DNA of 64,000 nt from Adiantum capillus-veneris (lineage: Eukaryota; Streptophyta; Polypodiopsida; Polypodiales; Pteridaceae): positions 63,354,469 to 63,418,468 of the forward strand of contig CM043963.1 of the NCBI GenBank assembly GCA_014529385.2, given 5' to 3'. Positions 20,561 through 32,869 of this stretch are shown one piece after another. The translations under genes and the position numbers were made by a program. The notes beneath the pieces were generated by a model, which was not told where the DNA came from, searched no databases, and worked only from the letters and a program-made list of their open reading frames with translations. Position 1 is the first letter of the stretch, and each line of letters begins with the position of its first letter.

Positions 20561-21367
20561 ATGGCTGGATCACAGGACACTGCTCTTTACAATATCAAGA
20601 AGCTGGATGGAACCAATTTCCCATTGTGGAAGAAGCAGATTTGGCACGTGTTAGTACAAAAGAAGTTGATAAAACCTATAAATCTCAAGGGGATAAAACC
20701 AGAAGATATGGATGAAGATGAATGGAGCGAAATGGATGAATTGGCACTTTCTACCATTATGCTGACTTTGGTAGAAAGCGTTTACTTCAATGTAGCAGAC
20801 GAGGTGTCGGCTTATGAAGCATGGACAAAGATGAGTGATCTTTATGAGAAGCAGAGTGCAGCTTCACATGTATACTAGCTTAAGAAGCTTGTTGACTTGA
20901 AGATGAAAGAAGGGACTCCTATGTCCAATCATCTGAATGAAATCAACACCATCTATAGTCAGTTGTCAGCTCAAGGTGTCAAGCTTGATGAACCTGTTAG
21001 AGCTATGTTCCTGTTGATCACATTGCCGGAAAGTTGGGACACTTTTCGCACAGCTTTGAGTAATTCTGCACCTCCAGATGGTTTGACCATAGCAGGTGTA
21101 GAAGGCAGTCTGCTTATTGAAGAAACCAACAGAAAGACAATGGACAAAGGCAAAGGAACAACCTTAGTTGTCAGGGGAAGGACCAAAGGAAAGGACAAAG
21201 GTGGAAAAAGGAATCAGTCTCGTAGAAAGCCCCGCAGTGCTAAAGGCAAGAGTGACATAGAATGCTACCATTGTGGCAAGAAGGGTCACATGAAAAGAGA
21301 CTGCAGAGAATGGAAAGCAGAAAAAGGCAAAGAGAAATCTGAAGACCACGAGACATCTATTTCTTGA
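20561..21367 (+). pseudogene. copia gag (capsid/nucleocapsid)
   Basis: The start is the ATG at 20561 (MAGSQDTALYNIKKLDGTNF), after a ~1.07-kb leader with no other long frame. The N-terminal part resembles the copia gag domain (KLDGTNFPLWKKQIWHVL). TAG at 20876-20878 replaces what is probably Gln (VY-stop-LKKL), and the frame then continues from 20879. A CCHC zinc knuckle (CYHCGKKGHMKRDC) lies at 21263-21304 after a Lys/Arg/Gly-rich stretch and would bind RNA. The product would package the element RNA. The premature stop inactivates it. Confidence 0.92.
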
Positions 21368-24300
21368 AGAATACAATGGACTCAGCTCTTCTTACAGCAT
21401 CTGATGGAAATGCATTGAGTGACTGGATTATAGACTCAGGGGCATCACTTCATGTGTCTCCAAACAAGGAGTGGTTTACCTCTTATGTGACCACTAAATA
21501 TCATGTTCGGCTAGGCAATGGGTAGACATGTGAGATCTTAGGTGTTGGAGATGTTCAATTGAAGTTTCAGAATGGCTCTTCTTTCACGCTGAAGAATGTG
21601 AGACATGTTCCCGCAATTACAAAGAGCTTGATCAGCACAGGTTTACTTGATGATGGTGGCTACGTCACCACTTTTGGACAGAACATGTGGAAGATATCCA
21701 AGGGTTCTATGATAGTAGCACATGGAGTAAAGTCTGGAGGACTTTGCATGATCTATGTATCAAATGTCTCTAAAAATGTAATCAATGTAACCGAGCAGCC
21801 GAACGTTTCTTTGTGGCATAGCCGGTTAGGACATATGTCCAAGAAGGGAATGGAAATCTTGTCTCGTTCTGGTTATTTGCCTGGATTTTCATTTAATGAT
21901 TTTGAATTCTGTGAACATTGTCTATATGGTAAGCAAACACAGCAGCCACATAAGCATAGAAGCAGTAGAAGAGATACACAGTTGGCACTTGTTCATAGTG
22001 ATTTGTGTGGAACTATGCCTAACCTATCTCTAGGGGGGGCTTCTTAATTTATGACATTTATAGATGATTACTCGAGGAAAGTATGGGTTTACTTTCTCAA
22101 GCACAAGGATGAAGCGTTTAGTGTTTTCAAAACATTTGTGACACTTGTGGAGAATCAAAGTGGCAAGAAGCATAAATGCTTACGCACTGACAATGGTGGA
22201 GAGTATGTTTCAAAGGCCTTTCATGACTTTTGTGAGTCAAAAGGTATAAAACATGAACTTAATGCTCCTTACAATCCTCCTCAAAATGGTGTTGCTGAGA
22301 GGATGAATAGGACCATACAAGAGAAGGTCAGAAGTATGTTGTCTAATGCACAACTGCCAAATGGATTTTGGACTGAAGCTGTATCAACAGCTGTTCATCT
22401 TATAAATAGATCTCCTAGCAAGGTTTTGCAGAAGGATTCAGTGGCAGAGATGGTATGGTCAAGATAAATGCTCTCATACAAGAATCTCAAAGTCTTTGGC
22501 TGTGAGGCATATACTCATGTTCCAAAGGAATTTAGGAACAAACTTGAGCCAAAGAGTAGAAAGTGCATCTTTCTAGGCTATGGTAATTCTGGTGAGATGG
22601 GGTACAGACTTTGGGATCCCGAATCCATAAAGGTTATCCATAGCAATGATGTTCATTTTAATGAATCCAAATATCATTCTAAACCAGAGAGGGTTGAGGA
22701 GATTAAAGAGTTGTCTTCCAACAAGATGGACTTGCACATGCAAGACAAAATGTCAGGGCTCAAGAGGAGCAAGGACAGGATAGAGTGGAACCACAGGTTG
22801 TGGCTGAGCCTGAGCCACCTATTTTGCGTTAATCTAGACGTATCTCGCGACCTCCTGATCGGTTTGTTCCATCTATGAACTATGTCATGTTGACTGATTG
22901 CAATGAGCCTTCATGTTACAAGGAAGCAGTGCAAATGAAGGACTCCGGGAATTGGCCATTGGCCATGTAGTCAGAGATGATAGCTCTGCATAAAAACCAG
23001 ACATGGAAGCTAGTTAAATTACCACAGGGCAAAAAGGATCTACCTTGTAAATGGGTTTACAGGTATAAGATCACCCCTCATGATAGTCAACCAAAGTACA
23101 AAGCAAGGCTTATTGCCAAGGGCTTTAAGCAAGAACAAGGCATTGACTTTGATGAAGTCTTCTCTCCGGTGGTCAAGATGACTACATTGAGATGCTTTCT
23201 TGCATTGGTTGCCATATTAGATTTGGTGTTGCACCAAATGGATGTCAAGACAGCGTTCTTGCATGGTGATTTAGATGTGGAAATTTACATGCAGCAGCCA
23301 GAAGGGTTTGTTGAGAAAGGCAAGGAGGATTTGATATGCCAGTTGTTAAAGAGTCTTTATGGCTTAAAACAATCACCGAGGGCATGGTACCATAAGTTCC
23401 ACAAGTTTATGCTTTCTCAAGGCTACAAACATAGTGAGTTTGATCACTGTCTATATACAAAGAATGCTAAGGATGACAGTTGGTTGATCCTTATTTTGTA
23501 TGTGGATGACATATTGATTGCTGGCAAACACTTGGAAGAAATTTCAGCTTTGAAGTCAAAGATGGAAAAATCGTTTGACATGAAAGACATGGGTGAGGCA
23601 AGTCATATACTTGGTATGCGCATTGAGAGAGACAAATCAAAGAAGTTGATTTGGTTATCTCAAATAGAGTATATTGACAAGGTTTTTCAACGTTTCAATA
23701 TGGAGAAGGGAAAGGCATTGAGTGTTCCATTTCCACCATATGTGAAACTTAGCAAACAAGACTGTCCTGTGTCTGAGGAAGAACAGGCTGAAATGGATAA
23801 GATTCCATATGCGTCTGCAGTGGGTAGTTTGATGTATGCAATGATTGCTACTTTCCTAGACATTGCATTTGCAGTGGGAGTAGTAAGTTGATACATGTCA
23901 AACCCAGGCAAGAAACATTGGGAGGCAGTGAGAAAGGAATATTGAGATACCTGAAAGCTACAAAGAGTATGCATATATGCTATGGGAGTCAAGAGCTAAG
24001 TGTAAAGGGTTTTACAGACTCAAATTATGCAGGTGACTTAGACAACCGAAGGTCTACGTCAGGGTATGTCTTTACATTGGCTGGTGGAGTAGTATCACGG
24101 CGTTCTAGATTACAAGATTGTGTTACTCAGTCTACTACAGAGGCTGAATATGTTGCAGCATCAGAGGCATGCAAAGAATCAATTTGGCTTAATCGACTAG
24201 TAACAGATTTGGGAATCAAAGAAGAAATGCCTGTGCTATATTGTGATAGTCAGAGTGCTATACAATTGGCTCACAATCCAGTTTATCACTCAAAGACAAA

Positions 24301-24460
24301 GCACGTGGATGTGAAGTATCATTTCATCAGGGAAATGCTCGAGGATAAGCAAATTCGTCCCTTCGAAGTTCACACCATAGAAAATCCTACTGATCTACTT
24401 ACAAAAGGACTTCCCTCAGAGAGCTTTGCGCATTTTCGCAAGCAGTTAGGTGTAGGGTAG
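21368..24460 (+). pseudogene. copia pol: protease, integrase, reverse transcriptase, RNase H
   Basis: The aspartic protease motif (IIDSGASLHV) is near 21430. A GAG-pre-integrase block (LWHSRLGHMS) follows near 21810. The integrase core has FIDDYSRKVWVYF and TDNGGEY plus a downstream PYNPPQNGVAERMN. Reverse transcriptase spans about 22980-23560, with KWVYRYK, QMDVKTAFLHGDL and the catalytic YVDD at 23499-23510. RNase H spans about 23990-24300 (TDSNYAGD, STTEAEYVA, DSQSAIQLA). Breaks include TAG near 21522, TAA near 22045 and 22465, a frameshift near 22780, TAG near 22968, TGA near 23889 and a frameshift near 23937. Most stops fit single C-to-T or similar changes in conserved codons, as expected of methylated, decaying retroelements. 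Confidence 0.94.
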
Positions 24461-24538
24461 TACATCACTTCTCTACATCTCTTGTATATTAGATTGTATA
24501 GTAGCTTCTCTCACACTTAAAGTACCACATTGGAATTT

Positions 24539-24549
24539 AAGTGGGAGGT
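24539..24549 (+). promoter_or_regulatory. Polypurine tract of the copia element
   Basis: AAGTGGGAGG directly precedes the 3' LTR; this is the expected primer site for plus-strand synthesis. Confidence 0.8.
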
Positions 24550-24741
24550 TGTTGGGGTATAAATCCCAATGTGGTCTCCCTGGTAAGTGGGCGGGCCACC
24601 AGGTATGTACACATATTCTTTTGTTAAAACCTAATAAGAACTCACTATGCTCTACACATTACAACAGAGCGAGTTCACCATATAGTCGTGCTCTTCTTCT
24701 CGCACTCTGTCTCGCATCGCACTTTCGCTTGTACTCCTTCA
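24550..24741 (+). repeat. 3' LTR of the copia element
   Basis: 192 bp, direct repeat of 19283-19474 with about 12 substitutions, followed by the ATAGG duplication. Confidence 0.95.
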
Positions 24742-24932
24742 ATAGGGAAGTGAAGATAAACATATAAATTGAGGCACTTTACGGTACCAAATTTGGTACT
24801 TTACAGTTTTGGTAGTGCACAATTTTAAATTTTACATTGGCAAGGTCATCCATGTGCTAAAGAGAAGTTCAAAATATTTGTGCCGAGTTTTGCATTACTG
24901 AAACATTTCCACATTGTAGGCCAAAAAAGAAA

Positions 24933-25725
24933 ATGGAGAAATACCCTCTTCTGACCAAGTTTTGCTATACAGTCGAAGAGCTGCATAGGGAGTATGGTCT
25001 GAGCATGCCGGAGGGTGTGCTTCCAAAGGACCTTACGGAAGAAGACCTCCCTGATGACCAATGGATGACTGTTTTCAAGCAATGCTATCAGAAGAATGCA
25101 AAGATTTACTTGAATCATGTGCAACCAAGACTGGTTGAAGATTTTAGGTTCCTATTCCATACGCTATACCAAGACCCTCCATCTTGTGGGGAGATTAAGT
25201 TTGGACGCTGCTTTGCTTTCAAGAATTTCCATGCGGCGACAAAGGACCCTACGAGCCATAAGGTTGCATGGGCGAGGTTTGGAGAGAGTGTACTCAATAT
25301 GTGTGCCAGCCACTTGGGAGGGTTGGAGCGAAAGGTTGAAACTTGGCGAAGGGAAAATGATGCCTCCCACGAAGGACTCCCATCATCTATTAAGAAGCCT
25401 CATCTTACTTAAAGTGGTAGTAATCTCAGAGGTAGAACCCCCACAATGTCACATAGAGACACCTGACTATGTTACAAACCTAGAAAGCATTGTTGACAGT
25501 GTGTCTCAGACATGCACAGTTGCATCCAATAAGTTGAAAGGGTTGAAATCATCTTTACAGCACAACAAGGAAATTTTGTTGAGAGCACAGTGTTCCAATG
25601 TTGTTGTGAAGCGGATAAAAGATGACATAGAATACTATGAACTGCAGCTTGCAAAACTAAAGCAGGAAAACTATTACAATGATGAGGGCATCAAAGAGGT
25701 GGATGATGATTTGGGAGCCTATTGA
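24933..25725 (+). pseudogene. Unrecognised gene fragment, two frames, helical C-terminus
   Basis: An acceptor-like CATTGTAG precedes the segment. The first frame (24933-25412, 159 codons) encodes an ordinary-looking protein with EELHREYGLSMPEGVLPKDL and a Phe/Arg-rich middle (FGRCFAFKNFHAATKD). Near 25375-25420 the good frame changes, and 25421-25725 encodes an Asn/Lys/Glu-rich helical stretch (VVKRIKDDIEYYELQLAKLK), probably coiled coil, ending in LGAY and a stop. The frame change may be an unrecognised intron or a frameshift. I do not recognise the family. It lies 190 bp downstream of the copia element, convergent with the transposase-like gene at 26954-30425, and could belong to the same mobile unit (speculative). 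Confidence 0.5.
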
Positions 25726-26953
25726 CGCATGCTTCACCAAATTGCAAACCGTGAGGACATGAAGAATTTGTTTCAACTACTAATTGGTAGCTCATGGTCC
25801 TGATTTGGTTCTATTTTTGGTAGTCACATGGTTGTCTTTTGTCATTGATGACTTTGTAGTTTTGGTAGTTCTTGGTACTACTTGTTAGTATGATTCGTTG
25901 AGGACTGCTTGCTAGCTTTTGGTACTAATCTGGTTTTTATAAGACGGAGTTGTCACAACAAAAATGGAATCTTCTATAATATAAGGAATTTGATGGCATG
26001 CTATATATCAATGAATAGATCTCGATGAGTACATTCTAAATCCAAAAGGTATGATAAGTTTTGATTTCATTTGCAAAAATTTTACCATATGCCCATTTTG
26101 GACAAGAGGGAGAAAGTCAAAGTCCTTATAGGGCCCATTTGAGAGTCCAAAATTTCCCTAATGCTAGTGATGTGCTAACATACTGCATGGTTTGCAAAAC
26201 ACTCTCCTGTATCATCACTTCTACAACATATGGAGTAAGTACAAAGGTGACCTTTTGTGTGATGTCCAAACTTGTTTTGCCGCATTTGATTAAAAGCCTC
26301 TTTGAAATAGAGCACCTACACATGGGATACACATTAGTAAGTTTACAACTCTTTCAACTTCCAAACAAAGTATGGCTTTGATGCCTCAAAGAATCTAAGA
26401 GACATGACCATTGTAGGTTGAGCCTTCTTGAATCTTTGGTATAGATCAACCTATGACACCAAAACAAAAAAGGTTAGAAAATTCCAACTTCATGCAGATG
26501 ATAAAATGCCAAAACTGGTTGTAGTAGACAATACCAAATATGCTACTATAGAGTACAAAAATGTCCTATTGGGTAACCAAATAATTAATTCTACCTTCTT
26601 TGGTACAATATACGACCAATACACAACAAAGTGAGTTCTTATGAGGACCTTTAGTACTATAAAGATCATATTAGGTATTTTGGTAAAAATCTCACATTAT
26701 GGGAATCTCCAAATCGACTAAATTCATGTAATTTGGGAATTTTCCACTTAAAGTGGGAAAAATTGAGGTGTGTGGTTAGTAAATAAAGTGAAAATCTCAT
26801 AGGATTGTGGTGTTGATAAACACCAAAAGTCAAGAGGATGTACAACACATGGATTTGAATAATAACTATAAATTACATAAAACAAAGGAAGATACAAAAA
26901 AGATTTTGTTTACAAACTGAGTAGTATAGTCACAATAGAAGCTCCACATAATT
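25726..26953. other. AT-rich intergenic DNA, no gene recognised
   Basis: Scattered TTTTGGTAG / TTGGTACT motifs around 25795-25930 look like degenerate short repeats. Short open frames are not convincing. Confidence 0.5.
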
Positions 26954-29900
26954 CTACTCCACATTTGATACCATATCTGAACTTTGATCCAAGTGTGGTT
27001 GATGTGCACGAGTGAGGCCTTCTTTGGCTTTTAGAGCATGCCTTTCTGGAATCTTTATTCTAGAAAATGGTCCTTCTTTGTTGGGTCTCCAGGACCACAC
27101 AGTTGCATCTACAGTTTCCCACACTTGTGGGTCCTTATAGTTGACAGCCCAATAACCCTTCCAACAATTACTGTAAGCTTGAGTATCTGTCATCCCACTT
27201 TTTCTCGCGCAAGGTGCCCAATATTGAATCAAGAGTTTTCTGTAGTTTGGTGATGTAGGCTCATTATCAATGTCAGATAAAGCCATTGCAAGCCACACTG
27301 GATAGATTTCTATGTCACTCGGAACAAGCATAAGAAAGTCACCTTGGTGCACATCAGACATACGGTCAAATTTTTCCCTTGGCCTATCTCGTTGAGGCCC
27401 ACAAAAATGATCGTTCAACTCTTCAAGGCCTAGGAATCTTTCTGCTCCTTGTTGCAAATTCATTGTAGTGCTTTGTAGGTGAGAATATTCTTGAGTTTTT
27501 GGCCAAAACATTTCATACAAGACTCCCAACACAAAATTAGTGAGTTTGGGAATTTCCCATTTCCCACTTTCAAAACAAGCTTAAGATTTGACCGCATGGT
27601 CAAATCTTAGCCAACGCTTTGAGAGCATGACTCATAAGAGCTTTTTAGGTCCTACCTTGTGGAAGACTTTGGGCTTAAAAACAATTTTAGATTTGTGCAT
27701 ATGGCCAAATCTTTGATACATTGGTGATTCCCACATTGTCTTTAAAGTCTCAAACTCTTTAATATGGTGTTTCCCTCTGATATGATTTCTTTTCCAATCT
27801 CTTCAATTACCTTACTCCAATAATCTATCACAGGTCTATAATATCGCGGAATACTTGAACCAATCCCTAAATTTTTCCAAAATTTTATATAGTTCTTTAG
27901 CCCCAAAATGACTTCTTCGTGGGCCTTGACATACTCCGCCATTTGTACTAGAGGTGGATCTCCATGTGGTAACATTGGCTTGCCTTATGTGTCTGTTTTC
28001 CAAAGGCGAATACTTCCACTCCAACTTGATACACCTACATGTGCCTTATATTGCATCATTGGTGTCTCATCCTGCATAAAGAACCTGAACTGAAGCGGTT
28101 TGGAATGTCCAACAAGTATGTCTTGTCCATCACAAAGATAGCCATCACAATATTGCTTGAAATCGGGGATCTTTGTGAGAAAAAATGGAGCTGGAGATGA
28201 AGATGAGCTGTTTCGTAATGTATCCATCAAATGTGGCAAAGTATAGGTTTGTGTAACTCTCAGCTTCTCTAAAAACCTACTAAACTTGGCGTCTATGTCC
28301 TCATGTGTATGCCCAACCATTAAAAATCCCAGCTGGATGGTTTTGAAAACACCCCTTGCAACAAGCATTGACAAATAGGCAAATAACTATCGATTTCTGT
28401 TTTCCCCTGCACAATTATCCAATTGTAGCAACAAGTTCTCTGGCAATCTGCGAAATGTTGACCCCAATTCCTCTTCTGCAATTTCTGACGACTGCACAAT
28501 GGGCTCTTTTCCATCACTCAAGTTATGGTAGTCCAAAGCATCCCTTGAGTTCAAAGCATGTAGTAGTGAAATATTTCTCCTTGGAAGTCCATTTGTTACT
28601 ATATCACCAAGAGGATGCTTATCTATCCTCTCTAGGTTATGTAAACAATTAGCAATTGAGCCAATTGTAAGATTTGGATCAGTTGGCCACAAACCATTCA
28701 AGACAAAGTGTCCGTAATGACCTTCTCCATGTCCATGAGTGATCATGCCAATCAATGCCACCTGCAGATTATATCCTGAATCCACACCCTTGGGAACAAT
28801 GCGTAATCTAGGAATGGCAGTCTTCTTTTGATCCATCTTATCATGGATTATGCATACATATTTTTGTGGTTGAGTTTCTGAATACGTGCGCCATGCATAA
28901 TATAGGCTTCTGCAACTCTTTTGTTGTGCCATGTGAACTTCTCTCTCCCTCAAGAGAAGAGCTCTCTCTTCAAGAGAAGGTTTAGCTTCTAACCTTGCCT
29001 TGATTGAGCTACAAATATTGCACTTAGAGAACTCACTCGTCTTTGTTAAAGTGACATGTGGGTACTCTTTGTCCCAAATTCTACCAAAAGAAGATTGGGA
29101 TAGCTTCTTCTCATAGCCCATTTGGTCAAGTGTCGTGTTGATTTCACATAAAATATCCACTGGTTTTTATGTTGATGGAATCACCAATTGAGTCTCTCTT
29201 GAGCCATCTAGCAGTGTTCTACTTCTATGTGGCATCTTCTCAGAGTTGTTTTCCACAAACTCATTTAGTAGTGCTCTTGCTAAACTAGTATGTTGAAGTC
29301 CCCTTCTCAATGTACATGTGTTCCCATGTACATATTGGCGCACACCATTTTCAAAGTTCTCCTTGTATCGATAAAATGATGTCTTTGGTATTCCATGTAG
29401 CTCATACCATGCTCTACAACAAACAATAGAGCCATTTAGCCTGAATTGGTATCGTGACTTCTCATCTTTCTGATAACATATAGAAAGAACATCATAAACA
29501 TAATTAGTGCGTGATTTTTGAGACTCTCCCCAAAACTGTTGTCGTAACCTTGTCACCATATCACGATCTGCAAACTGGCAACATTTTTGTGCACAACAAT
29601 CAATGCATGATACCCTTTGAATTGATTTGTTTGAAAGGTAAAAAGTCGAAGCTGGTGCTGCTTTTGATTTTTGAGTCCTGTTCATAAAAGTGTATCGTCT
29701 CTTCCTTGACAACTGGACAACATTACTCCCATCAAGTTTTTTTCCAACATTGTCATAGTTGGATACATCCTCATATGTAGCATGCATGCCATTAACAGGA
29801 ACAAATCGTTGTAATGGGCTCCCATTCAACATTGTTGTCTGCTTGATGGGCCACTTTAGCAAAGTGATGCTACCCACTTCAACCACATCATCAATGCTTG

Positions 29901-30425
29901 CATTTTCTCTTTCAATACCCACACCCACACAATCAGGACCAAGTTCCTGAAAGTTGACATAATCATGTGGAAATACATATAAGATGGTCCCTTCATTCAT
30001 GGTTTGCATCATTGTGTCATCTTTTAAAAGGACCCTCTGATTTCTCCAAGACTCTCGAATCATTGCTTCAAATTCTGGGCTTGTCATAGGTATTGCATCT
30101 GTAACTAGAGGATCAGAATGATCATGTTCTTCATCACCATTGTAGCTTTCCTGTGGATCAATTAAGTTCCCATTTAATACAAAAGATTGCAAAAGAAGCT
30201 TTGACCATCGAATAGCACTCCATATGAGCCTTGGAATGAAGTATCCATTGTAGGAAAAGGTAGGACCACATCCTTCAAGCATTCCTCCACGAGTATGGAG
30301 AAATTTCCTTGCCCTATCTTTGTACCACCACAAGTGAAATCTGGATCTGTTCTACACACACAGCCAATACCAACAATTTCATTGTCAAGTATCATATGTA
30401 CTTTCTCCCCAGATTCAAAGTCCAT
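26954..30425 (-). pseudogene. DUF7869-like, DDE-transposase-like gene, decayed
   Basis: Read on the - strand from the ATG at 30425. The N-terminal segment contains CRTDPDFTCGGTKIGQGNF, then a frameshift near 30240. A long frame (30333-29167) has a Cys-rich cluster (CIDCCAQKCCQFADRD) and AWYELHGIPKTSFYRYK. The next part (29160-28390) contains a CNIC motif, CIIHDKMDQKKTAIPRLR and LLQLDNCAGENRNR. It continues in the same frame after a stop with MVGHTHEDIDAKFSRFLEKL. The spaced Asp residues, the Asp-Asn pair and the GHTH-D/E block match the DUF7869 family as I remember it, which is thought to be transposase-like; this was not searched. In-frame stops lie at 29167-29169, 28387-28389 and 27985-27987. 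A final C-terminal exon (27532-26954) is separated by a probable intron. It is non-functional here. Confidence 0.65.
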
Positions 30426-30539
30426 CCTGTAAGTGAAAAAGATTACATTGTTAAATCCATAGTTATAGAAAAATACTCTTCAAACAAAAAATCATGCTAC
30501 AACATGGAAAAGGTTTGCATAGGTTGGACAAGTGGTGAA

Positions 30540-31880
30540 CCTTGAGACCAAATCCTCCTTGCTATATTAATGGAAGCAAGGTTGAAAATTGTGGTGGATC
30601 TTGAAACCAAAGCATCCTTGCTATATTAGAGCATAGGTTGGACAAGTGGTGGACCTAGTTGTAATACCCACTGCCACCTATCAACTACTATAGGACTATG
30701 CTTTCCAATGTCCAAGTATCCCTTGAGGCTTTCAAGGTTGAACACGTGGTGTACCTTGAAATGAAAATCCCCTTTCTATATCAGAGCATAGCTTGGACAA
30801 GTGGTGGACCTAGTTATAATGCCCAATATCCAAGGTGAAATACCTTAGGACCTTGCTACCTTGCTTGCCAATGTTTACATAGCCCCTCATTTATTTAATG
30901 GAAGTAAGGTTGGACAAGTGGTGGACCTTGAAACCAAAGCCTCTTTGCTATATGAGATCATAGGTTGGACCTAGTTGTAATACCCACTGCCACCTATCAA
31001 CTACTGTAGGACTATGCTTTCCAATGTCCAAGTATCCCTTGAGTCTTTCAAGGTTGAACACGTGGTGGAACTTGAAACGAAAATCCCCTTTCTATATCAG
31101 AGCATAGCTTGGACAAGTGGTGGACCTAGTTATAATGCCCAATATCCAAGGTGAAACACCTTAGGACCTTGCTACCTTGCTTGCCAATGTTTACGTAGCC
31201 CCTCATTTCTTTAATGGAAGCAAGGTTGGACAAGTGGTGGACCTTGAAACCAAAGCCTCTTTGCTATATGAGAGCATAGGTTGGACCTAGTTGTAATACC
31301 CACTGCCACCTATCAACTACTATAGGACTATGCTTTCCAATGTCCAAGTATCCCTTGAGTCTTGCAAGGTTGAACACGCAGTGGACCTTGAAACGAAAAT
31401 CCCCTTTCTATATCAGAGCATAGCTTGGACAAGTGGTGGACCTAGTTATAATGCCCAATATCCAAGGTGAAATACCTTAGGACCTTTCTACCTTGCTTGC
31501 CAATGTTTACGTAGCCCCTCATTTCTTTAATGGAAGCAAGGTTGGACAAGTGGTGGACCTTGAAACCAAAGCCTCTTCGCTATATGAGAGCATAGGTTGG
31601 ACCTAGTTGTTATACCCACTGCCAGCTATCAACTACTATAGGACTATGCTTTCCAATGTCCAAGTATCCCTTGAGTCTTGCAAGGTTGAACACGTGGTGG
31701 ATTATTGAAACCAAAATCCCCTTTCTATATCAGAGCATATCTTGGACAATTGGTGGATCTAGTTATAATGCCCCTCCTTTCTTTAATGGAAGAAAGGTTG
31801 GAAAAGTGGTGAATCTTGAAACCCAAACCCTTTGGCTATATATAGAGGATAGCTTGGACAAGTGGTGGGCTTAGTTGTAG
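30540..31880 (+). repeat. 316-bp tandem repeat containing the GTGGTGGACC core
   Basis: About four units. The landmark GTAATACCCACTGCCACC (or its one-base variant) occurs at about 30661, 30977, 31293 and 31609, an exact spacing of 316 bp each time. Each unit carries several GGACAAGTGGTGGACC-like cores. It lies directly upstream of the transposase-like gene's 5' end. Confidence 0.9.
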
Positions 31881-32869
31881 TATCCAATGTCCAAGGTCCA
31901 AGGTGAACTATGTAAAGACCTTACTTCCAAAAACAAAGTCGTACAAGTGGTTCTCCTTCAAACCAAAACCTCCTTAGTGTATTAGAACATAGCTTGGAGA
32001 AGTGGTGGACTTAGTTGTAATGGTGAATGTCCAAAGAAAACTATTATAGGACCTTGCTTCCCAAATCAAGTTTGGACAAGTGGTGGATCTTGAAACCAAA
32101 ACCCCCTTACTGTATTAGAGCATAGCTTAGATAAGTGGTGGACCTAGCTGCCATGGAAAATGTTCAATGTGAACTGCTACAGGACCTTGCTATTAAATGT
32201 CTAAGTAGAGCTAGCTTCTTTAATGGAATCAAGGTTGGGAAAGTGGTGCATCTTGAAACCAAAATCCCTTTATTGTATTAGAGCATAGCTTGGACAAGTG
32301 AGGGACCTAGTTTTAATGTGTGATGTCCAAAGAAAAGTATTACAAGACCTTGCTTTCCAATATTTGAATTGGTCAAGTGGTTAAAACTAAGTATAAAACT
32401 TTGACCATTTTCTTCTCGAATTGCCAAAAAGCTAGTTTTAGACACCCCTAAATGAAAATGGTTTAGGGTGGCCTTAAACAACGTTTTTTCAAAGACTTGA
32501 ACAAAAGGGTTGCCAAAGAGTAATGAAAATTTATTATGGCTTGAAGTGCCTGAGTATGTGAAAACAAGCCTAGGTTTTCCACGAGGCAAAAGGTGACATA
32601 ATAAGAACATTGGAAACTTAGGATTGACCATGTGGCCTAAACTTTGGCAAGTGAAGTGGTGGCCAAGTTTTGTGGCACAGTGTGCACTTGGTCCTATATG
32701 TGTTGACCACTTGGCTAAATCTAGGACCATAAGGCCAAACCTTTGGCACCTTAAATATAGTATGGGACATAATCTAGAATTGCTATAGTAAATTAGTAGT
32801 ATAGTTAATATGTTAATATTTGTATTATATTTAAGTATATGCTAAATATAATTTATGTTCAAAATTTCA
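31881..32869. repeat. Diverged continuation of the GTGGTGGACC repeats, then AT-rich DNA
   Basis: Cores such as ACAAGTGGTGGATCTTGAAA appear at irregular spacing to about 32300. 32380-32750 has no recognisable coding sequence. 32760-32870 is A/T-rich. Confidence 0.6.

Larger units (their letters stand above)
19283..24741 (+). mobile_element. Ty1/copia LTR retrotransposon, full-length, defective
   Basis: A 5459-bp element with 192-bp LTRs starting TGTTGGGG and ending CTCCTTCA, flanked by a perfect 5-bp duplication ATAGG. A tRNA-iMet primer site (TGGTATCAGAGC) lies two bases after the 5' LTR, and a purine tract lies just before the 3' LTR. Domain order is gag, zinc knuckle, protease, integrase, reverse transcriptase, RNase H. 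Integrase before reverse transcriptase defines the copia superfamily. Aligning the LTRs by eye gives about 12 differences in 192 bp, so the insertion is not recent. Several stops, mostly CAG or CGA changed to TAG or TGA, and frameshifts inactivate it. Confidence 0.96.
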
